Assembly: GCA_024516155.1 (NCBI GenBank)
Contig: JAJJXM010000028.1
Location: 434,001-498,000, forward strand
DNA length: 64,000 nt
Origin: Pyronema omphalodes
Taxonomy: Eukaryota; Ascomycota; Pezizomycetes; Pezizales; Pyronemataceae
Reading direction: 5' to 3'
This document shows positions 56,451 to 64,000 of the stretch, in pieces. A program made the position numbers and the translations under genes. The notes beneath the pieces were generated by a model. The model did not search any database. It saw only the letters and a program-made list of their open reading frames with translations, and was not told where the DNA came from. The first letter of the stretch is position 1. Each line of letters starts with the position of its first letter.

Positions 56451-56836
56451 GGTTGATGATCCTTTCATACGGCCAATGGGCGGATGCCCGTCGATTGAAC
56501 CAGGAAGTTCAAAAATATTGGAACGAAAAGCACAAGGATATAAAGCACATGGACCAACCACCAATCAAGAAAGGGTACGAACAAAGCCATTGGGATTGGT
56601 TAGGGATGGATGGTGCGTTTTTTGTGGTAATGGGTGGGTTTGTCATCGATACATCAAAAGAGTCCTACGACACCGATACTCGGCCAGAACCTTTCCGAGA
56701 CGTTGACTTCATCAAATTCAAGCCGCGACAGAAATCAAAATTCAATGCGACACTAACTCCAACCGGATTTGTGAAGTATTTACACGACGGATATTTTGAC
56801 TTCCACAATCCACCTTTTAAAAAACGCGAGATTATC

Positions 56837-57081
56837 GATAAAGGAAAGGCAAGTAACATTGCCAAACTTCTTTCCGCGGTTCAAGCATTCTGGTTGGCGG
56901 TTCAATGCGCGGGACGCCGGGCGGCAGGTCTTAAACTTTGGTATTTACTCCATCTTTAACCTAAGATATTACTTCTAATTTCATTTAGTTTACTAGAAAT
57001 CCATATCCTCATTCAAGTAGCCTGTACCGCTCTCATATTCTGGTTCTGGTGGCACAAGCCATTGGATGTAAACGAACCCAT
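56837..57081 (+). repeat. 245-bp tract identical to 62508-62752
   Basis: Read base by base, this tract, spanning the end of exon 1, the entire intron and the start of exon 2, shows no difference from 62508-62752, while the codons on both sides differ in many positions. Interpreted as a gene-conversion tract. Confidence 0.9.
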
Positions 57082-58276
57082 CTATCTAGATCTCAAAGAC
57101 GCAGAAGGCAATACAATTAAACCAATTCAAGACATTGAAAATACACGATTCGAAACATCAACTGGAGAACCATCGCCAACGGAAGAGTCACCACAGCTCA
57201 CACTAGAAGGATCGACTACCGGGCTACAATCACCAGGCCATATTGGAGGATCTGCATCAGGCGATGTGTCAACAAGGATAAGCGGGAATTCTGCTACAGA
57301 TGCAAATTCTAGCGCAGAAAGTCCCACCACAACCGTGGGATCACCAAGCAATAGAATATTTCCTGAACATCTATCTATCTCCACCGAAACATCACACAAT
57401 CAAATGGGGGATCATCTCAATGTGCCGGATTTGAATAGCAATGCTATGAGCGATACTTACTCTATCAGCGAACAAGGAACGCTGAATGAGAAATTACCAT
57501 TCTTGAAGAACGAGATTCTCAAGCGCCTATTAAAGGAAGAACACGTTCGCCTCGGTGATGCCCTGATACCGGACCATGAAGCCGTACGACCGTCAATGGA
57601 GTTGCAACAGCACATTCATCCATGGAGACGTTTATACACCATCACACGTACGCCCTCTGGTAGAATCGGAGTATCCGACCGAGCACTTCATGATATTCTC
57701 TTTTACGTTACCGGAGGTACTATTGACGACACAACACTCGACTTTAGTAACGAAGAACAAAAGGCAAGGAGGGGCCACATGCGTCGTATCTCGCGAATGT
57801 TTCTTGAAAACATGTTTATTGGAGCTTTGGCGGGGCTCCATGCATTAGCCTGGAATGCAGAATTTCCCACCCCATTAGAACGATACCTCTGGCGATTTTC
57901 TTGTGTTGGAATGTTTGTTTTCCCCATACCAGCGGTTGCGGTTGCGGCAGTTCGTGATTACCACATGGACATAGCAAAGATATTCTGGAACAATCACACG
58001 GTAGCCAGATACAATTGCTGGCAATGGGTTGTTCATGCTATTCTTTGCATTCGTTCACTCGCCGAAGTGAATTCACGCGTCGGAACCACGGACCAGATTA
58101 AGAAGGGGAAACTTATATGTCATTACATCTTTCTTATCGTGGCAATACTTCTTTTAGGCTGCTATTTATTCTGTATCTCTTATATCACATGGGAGTCATA
58201 CTCTAGCATGCGGTATCCCCCGGAGACGACGTTTACTACTCCAGTGTGGACTGACTATTGGCCGAAGCTGGGATAG

Positions 58277-58884
58277 GAGATTTCTTCTTTGTTTTATATC
58301 TGTTGAGGCGTTTTCATTCCTTTTTTTTTTTCTTTTACACATTATCTATCGTTTAAAGACAGCTGTATAGCAACAAAAATAAAATAAAATACCCGGAAAT
58401 TTCAAACAAAGGTAGCCAGAGACAGCATTAGTCTAATCGAACTGTCATGAGAGATGAATCTAGGGTTGGTGAGAACGGATTTTTACGGCAATTTAATTGC
58501 ACGGTAACCTCTTTAGGCCTAGTAATACTAGTATAACCCATGGATTAAGATATAACTCGGCTAACACAATCACAGCTCAGCGAATGAGGGTAGTTTCTTA
58601 CGCAGTAATAAGATTATAAGCCGTAAAATATAACGTAATCCAAAAAAGTAAAACTCCGTTACAGTGTGAAAAATATCCTAACAGCACGGTTCGATGTTTT
58701 CTCCTTTAGATGTGTTCTTGATTTCTTTTCGTTTCAGACTGAATCACGTTTTAGTATCAATTGGATTCCTGTTGTCGATTTTTTCCCATTTCATGTCTCG
58801 TTGGTCTGAATCGTTTCGAAATACTTTTATTGCGGCCCCCTAAGAATAGTCCAATAGACACCCGGCAAAAAATAAATCAGTGGT
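58277..58884. other. 3' flank and spacer
   Basis: AT-rich terminator region of the broken gene with a T run at 58321-58331; no gene seen. Confidence 0.45.
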
Positions 58885-59115
58885 GAGGTTTACGTCAACT
58901 CTCACTCCTATAGGCTTTGTCAAGCACTGGCCGGAGGGACGTTTTGAAATTTGAATTTGAACACCCCCTTCCGGAGGAGCGGAATTCTCAACAAAGGCAA
59001 GATTAGTAACATTACAAAGACTTTTTTCAATCTCAGCATCACAGGTACATAGTATGACTTTCGATTCAGTCTGTTGGGCGGAGAGTTGGCAATCTCGAAC
59101 CTTCGCTATTCGACC
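58885..59115 (+). pseudogene. Decayed copy 3 of the membrane protein family (exon-1 part)
   Basis: TCAACTCTCACTCCTATAGG (about 58897-58916) then GCTTTGTCAAGC encode STLTPIGFVKH, matching NATLTPTGFVKY of the intact genes; the following codons drift (two stops) but AAAGGCAAGATTAGTAACATT (about 58997) still matches the KGKASNI codons. It lies at the same distance from the intact gene (about 2.9 kb) as decayed copy 2 does from its neighbour. Confidence 0.65.
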
Positions 59116-61802
59116 AACTATTGTGCTGCAATATCACTCGCACGCTAATTATGCCTAGCTTCCTTGTGATTAGTGTCCTCATCGAGGTTGACGATATTTC
59201 CTTAATTTCCAATTCTGGTGAAATAAGCCTTTTGATGTCAAAGAACCGAAATATTCGGGCTTTGAAGAGAGTGGTTCAAAAGATATCAAATGAATAGAGG
59301 CTAAATACCATGGTGAGACGAGACTTGAGAAAACTTGAAAATGAACCTGTAGAAACCCAAGCGAGTAATTCGTACACAGAGTAGTCGAGCGGCATTGAGA
59401 GTTTGAAGTCAAGCGAGAAATCCTCCACGATCAGTGATCCTTCAGGATTAATAAGGGAGAAATTCTCCATCAAAGTTGAAGCGAGTACATATACAGATAC
59501 ACGCCGCGTAGGAGACTTTGTTCAGTTCCATATTCATTGAATCTATAGGCGTACCAACACCTGAAACGAGTCCCCCATCGACACGTATGTTATGGAGCCA
59601 ACGTGGCGCTTGGTTCTTGTCATTTGGCACAATAGATTTCCGGAACATCTCCGCATTTCCCGAGTGATTCGACATGAATACACTTCCCTCCTCTAGCGAT
59701 AGCAAAGTCTGTTTTCGTGTCCTAAATCCGCCGAATTACATACTGCCATGATATGTATCAATCATAGGTGAATATAAGTAATTTTTGGATTTCCTGTCGC
59801 ATTTGGCCGACAAAGTCCATGGGTGCTTGGCTGCTCTATATATGTACGAGTATATACTTCGCTAATCAAAAAAGCAATTCGCGTTGTCACTACAGAAGAT
59901 TATTGAACTGATACATCTGCACTGAAATCCCATAGGATGCGAGTTCTCACATATATATCTCATTTTCCGGCGAATAGAATGGCTAGGGAATCCGGAAAAT
60001 TCCAGAGATGTGACAGTCTCACAGGGCTGCCGCCACCGGTCAGGTCACTAGTAAAATTGGCGCCTGTTAACACTAGCGCTTGTGAAATTAGCGCGTGTCA
60101 CAATCAAGCCCCTCTATAAACCCTACAAACGATATTCAAAAAGGGTAACGGGGTTTAAGAATCGTTCGTTCATTGACTACCTCCCCACTCAAAACCCACA
60201 TCCATATCTCTATTTAGTGAAAATTGCCACGGCGGTAGGCGAAGTCGGAAAGATAGTACTTCTGGGCGAGATCAAAAAGCTGTGCGCAATAATCTAGTTC
60301 AACCAGTGTAGACGGTACTTCGTTGGAAATTGTGAAACCGTCTGCGTATACTTTTCGATTAGAATGTGCTTTTATTTTTGACCTGGCCAGCTTCTGCTTC
60401 AGTCATCCCTGCGCTTTCAGGTTTGCTGGCATTCTTAGGACCCCCAGATCTCATTAGTTCAGAGAGTAGACCAGATAAATGATTAACATACAAGAAAATC
60501 CAAGAACGTGATTGTGAATCGAGCTTCTATGGTGTCATCGTTCGTCGTGGAAAATTAAAATTCATCATTCTGATTTTCAATGATGCATTTATCGATCATA
60601 TTCTGCGTCATCAATCCTAGCTCCTTTTTCCTGGTACCACCGCGCCGGGACTATCCGGTAATGATGATTCAATATCTCGTGCCATTCTAATCAAATTGTT
60701 CCTCGGGAATCGCAAGATTGGTTTCTTTCAATCAAATCCGAATAAAAAGCAATCCAGATAGATCTAGAACAAGAGGTTACAGAAAATTCGAACGCTTAAT
60801 CCACATCTGACCTGATCGTCCGTCGCAAATAAACGGCATGCGGATAACCTCTTGATCAACTTTCATGCGCGATGTCCGACAAATTCACGCATTGACTAGC
60901 TCCTCCATACACTGTACCTTCAAAATTTATACCACTATCCGTCTGATACACAGCTTGGAAATTGCTGATGACCTACTAGTCAACTACCCCACCTGCGTTA
61001 CAAAATCTCACTGCACTTTCATGAATTACCAGTTATGCTTTGAATTTTATATTTTTGATAAGAAATTGCTATTACTGGCCTAATTGATTGATAACCATGA
61101 TATCATTTTTTCACGGATACCGAGTTTGGAATAATATACCACAAGCTTCATGATACATGGCGAAATTTTTCTTGCCGAAAGAACTCCAAGATATGAGATT
61201 TTCTTTGAGGAATCTACAGCATGGATGACTAGTATCTCTTAATAATCTCGTGTATTGTGCCACATGTTCACAAGTAAAAGGAGCTCTTCTAGACGTACGC
61301 TACTCCACCATATCACAAAATGCATACAGATTTCAAGCTAATTGCGGTGTCCATATCGAACTTTGCCCATCAGAATGTTCTTCGCTCTGTTACAGATCAT
61401 TTTATTCCACCAAAATATGATACCGCTCACAGATCTTCGGAAGAACAGGATTGGATATGATTTTACTCCACTCATGAAGTCACACTGCACGAATTCACTA
61501 GCCAATAACTAGAAGATATCTTTCATATTATACAGATCAAATTAAAATCACATCATCTCGCGTGGGTATAAGTTAGATGTTCCTACAATCAGAGCACTTT
61601 CAGTGCAAACCGATATCACCGTTTTAGCACATCACATCACTCGAATTCGCTGCGTCATCTACGTTCTGCCAGGCTTTAGAGGTCCTTCCGTAAAGTTACT
61701 CTAGTAGGTATAACCGATGAACATTTCCCTCATTTTTCTAACATGATTAGGTTAGGATTCCTGTTATCAGTATCAATCTGCCTGGATCGTTATCGACCAA
61801 CC
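59116..61802. other. Spacer B of the tandem block (upstream of copy 61803)
   Basis: Duplicate of spacer A. It contains the conserved block at 59999-60118 with TTGGCGCCTGTTAACACTAG (60055 onward) and TTAGCGCGTGTCACAATC. No gene recognised. Presumably holds the promoter of the next gene. Confidence 0.5.
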
Positions 61803-63950
61803 ATGTCGCCGGAAAACTACAGCTTCGCTTTTTGGACCCTAACGTTTCTTATATCCTACTCAACCCTTGTTCATGGACTCCCTCTTGATAATTTTAACTC
61901 TTCCTTACCGGCCAACGTCAAAACGTATGAGAACCCGTTCAAGTTGAAGTTTGCAGTGGAACCGACAGGCCGTGGAACTTGGGGTATCCTTATCAGTTGC
62001 ACTGCAACATTTGCATTTTGCGTGTGGACTACCGTTCATCCCAATATTCTCCCGGACGCATCTATCCAGTACAGAACTCTCTACAAGGCGGTTATGATGG
62101 TAATTGGTGTAATCAACCCTGAGGGGTTGATGATACTGTCATACGGCCAATGGGCGGATGCCCGTCGATTGAACCAGGAAGTTCAAAAATATTGGAACGA
62201 AAAGCGCGAGGTTCAAAATATCGAGAATCCAGAATTAAAAAAAGGATATGAAAAAATCCATTGGGATTGGTTGGGGATGGATGGAGCGTTTTTTGTGGTA
62301 ATGGGTGGTTTTGTCATTGATACGTCGAAATGCATCTACCACGACGATGCTCGGCCAGAAACGTTACGAGACGTCAAATGCATCAAGTTAAATTCGCGAC
62401 AATATTCGAAATTCAATGCGGTCCTCACTCCGACCGGATTCATTAAGTATTTACACGACGGTTATTTCGACTTCTATAACCCTCCCTTCAAGAAACGTGA
62501 GATTATTGATAAAGGAAAGGCAAGTAACATTGCCAAACTTCTTTCCGCGGTTCAAGCATTCTGGTTGGCGGTTCAATGCGCGGGACGCCGGGCGGCAGGT
62601 CTTAAACTTTGGTATTTACTCCATCTTTAACCTAAGATATTACTTCTAATTTCATTTAGTTTACTAGAAATCCATATCCTCATTCAAGTAGCCTGTACCG
62701 CTCTCATATTCTGGTTCTGGTGGCACAAGCCATTGGATGTAAACGAACCCATTTATCTTGATCTCAAAGACGCAAAAGGCAACAAGATTAAACCAATCCA
62801 AGCCATTGAGAATGGCGAATTTGAAACATCAACTGGACAAAACTCATCAATCGAAGAGCAATTGCCGGCCACACTGGAAATATCGACAAGCGGGCCTAGA
62901 TTTTCAGGCCATATCGGAGGATCTGAAATGGACAGTGAATCAACGAGTATGATTGGACCTTATGCTGCCGATGTATATTCTAGAGGGGAAAGGCCCACCG
63001 AAACCGTAGAAATGTCAACCGAGAGAATAGCTACTATCAATCCATCGACTTCCGCCGAACTATCAAACGATCGCGCAAGAAATTATTTCAGTGTACCGAG
63101 TTCTAGTAATATCACGATCAGCGATGCTAGTTCTGTCAGCGACCACGGAATAATAGATGATCAATTACTGCTCTTGAGAGACAGGATTCTCAAGCGCTTA
63201 TTAGAAGAAGAGAGTGTCCTCCTTGGTGATGCCCCTATAATGCTGGACAATGAATATGGACTATCGCCGACGGAGTTACAAAGGTACATTCATCCATGGA
63301 GACGTCTGTACACCATTACACGGACACCCTCAGGTAGAATCGGAGTATCTGACCGGGCGCTTCACGACATCATCTTCTACGTCACTGGAGGTACTATCGA
63401 CGATACAACACTCAACTTTAACCACGATAAAGAAAAGGCGAGGAGAGGTCCAATGCGTCGTAGCTCGCGAGTATTTCTTGAAAACATATTTATCGGAGTC
63501 CTGGCGGGTCTTCATGCCTTTGCATGGAATGCACACTTTCCTTCCCCTGTCGAACGGTACCTTTGGCAATTTTCTTGTGTTGGTATGTTCGTCTTCCCCA
63601 TACCAGCGGTTGCAGTTGCGGCGATTGGCGATTACCACATGGACATAGCAAAGTTATTCTGGAATCATCACACGGCAACCAGATTCAATTGGTGGCAATG
63701 GGCCATTCATGCTACTCTCTGTATTCGTTCGCTCGCCGAGGTGAATTCGCGCGATAGAACCTCTGGCGAAATAAAGAAGCTGAAACTCATATTTCATTAC
63801 ATCTGTCTTGTTGCAGGAATAATACTTTTGGCCTGCTATTTGTTCTGTATCTGTTATATCACTGGGGAGTCGTACGCTAGTATGCGCGATCCCCCGGAGA
63901 CAACGTTTATCACCCCAGTGTGGACGGACTATTGGCCGAAGCTAGGATAA
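61803..63950 (+). CDS. Intact multipass membrane protein, fungal family of unknown function
   Basis: Exons 61803-62611 and 62660-63950 (48-nt intron, GTATTT/TTTAG) give 699 aa. Start MSPENYSFAF leads into a signal peptide or first helix (to about residue 25). Hydrophobic segments: GILISCTATFAFCVW (61-75), MMVIGVINPEGLMILS, GAFFVVMGGFVI and, after the intron, HILIQVACTALIFWFWWHKP; then a Ser/Thr-rich insert of about 150 residues, WRRLYTITRTPSGRIGVSDR, FYVTGGTIDDTT, and C-terminal helices (IFIGVLAGLHAFAW, MFVFPIPAVAVAAI, LVAGIILLACYLFCICY). MGGF, DKxKASxxAKLL...Q..W...QC..R...GL and LLEIH...VAC...WWxKPLD are motifs I know from a large fungal family expanded in ascomycetes and basidiomycetes with no assigned function. 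The in-frame ATG at 61743 is upstream of the signal peptide and was rejected; copy 55182 starts at the same MSP. Confidence 0.85.
62508..62752 (+). repeat. 245-bp tract identical to 56837-57081
   Basis: Partner of the identical tract in the broken paralogue; it includes the intron. Confidence 0.9.
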
Positions 63951-64000
63951 GGGATCAGGTCATTCTTTGGTTTTCATTTGTTTGGGAGTTGTCATTCTTT

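Larger units (their letters stand above)
55182..58276 (+). pseudogene. Multipass membrane protein family gene broken by a hAT-type insertion
   Basis: Without the insertion, exons 55182-55514 plus 56459-56940 and 56989-58276 form a 700-codon frame parallel to the gene at 61803; the 48-nt intron has donor GTATTT and acceptor TTTAG. The 936-bp element at 55515-56450 introduces a stop soon after its left end, so the protein would end after about 141 residues, in the middle of the second hydrophobic segment, and the remaining length is offset by 944 nt. Apart from the insertion, no stop or frameshift is seen in either part, so the break is recent. Features otherwise follow the intact paralogue: signal peptide, GTWGILISCTATFAF segment, MGGFVID, DKGKASNIAKLLSA, FYVTGGTIDDTT, and C-terminal helices. 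Splicing out of the element is possible but unsupported. Confidence 0.85.

Noticed and set aside
56438..56959. Separate 173-codon gene start within the hAT element's right end
   Set aside because: The frame is simply the second part of the broken membrane protein gene running back into the element.

Overview
This window is nuclear DNA of a filamentous ascomycete fungus (Pezizomycotina; I cannot fix the class). The evidence is 46-125 nt introns with GT...AG ends and CTAAC/CTGAC-type branch sites, fungal orthologues of conserved eukaryotic genes, non-LTR retrotransposon tails, and fungal-only membrane and cell-wall-type proteins. There are no operons, and neighbouring genes are functionally unrelated.

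Layout. 1-3.3 kb: fragments of non-LTR retrotransposons (an ORF1 piece and several 3' tails) and simple repeats. 3.4-17.4 kb: a compact housekeeping block: TFIIH subunit TFB2 (-) and tRNA adenosine deaminase TAD2 (+) share a 225-bp divergent promoter, followed by MZM1 (+), SLT11/ECM2 (-), a small C2H2 zinc-finger gene (+), a TA-flanked MITE, two large minisatellites, MCP1 (-) and ETR1 (+). Three of these (MZM1, MCP1, ETR1) act in mitochondria. 17.4-30.7 kb: gene-poor, with minisatellites (one a strong G-quadruplex candidate), a short retroposed fragment with a 14-bp target-site duplication, about 7 kb of stop-ridden complex sequence with one candidate gene, and a small conserved-looking gene at 27.6-28.1 kb. 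30.7-45.3 kb: a GH76-like gene, three genes of unknown function, a decayed cysteine-rich secreted-protein gene, an intact cysteine-rich GPI-type gene, and a mitochondrial 3-hydroxyacyl-CoA dehydrogenase. 45.8-49.4 kb: a two-gene PIF/Harbinger-type DNA transposon (DDE transposase plus Myb/SANT-like protein, convergent). 50-64 kb: a cluster of one multipass membrane protein family with two near-full-length genes and at least three decayed copies.

The most interesting part is the last 14 kb. The two long paralogues (55182-58276 and 61803-63950) lie in a tandem block duplication of about 5.7 kb per unit, each unit carrying a decayed sister copy about 2.9 kb upstream. A 245-nt tract that includes the whole intron reads as identical between them although the sequence on both sides has diverged, which points to recent gene conversion. 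The first copy is broken by a 936-bp non-autonomous hAT-type element with an 8-bp target duplication; the second copy preserves the empty site. This is a birth-and-death gene family caught in action.

Most multi-exon models were built by hand from reading frame, splice signals and remembered family motifs. Exon coordinates are in the entries. No tRNA, rRNA or CRISPR was recognised.
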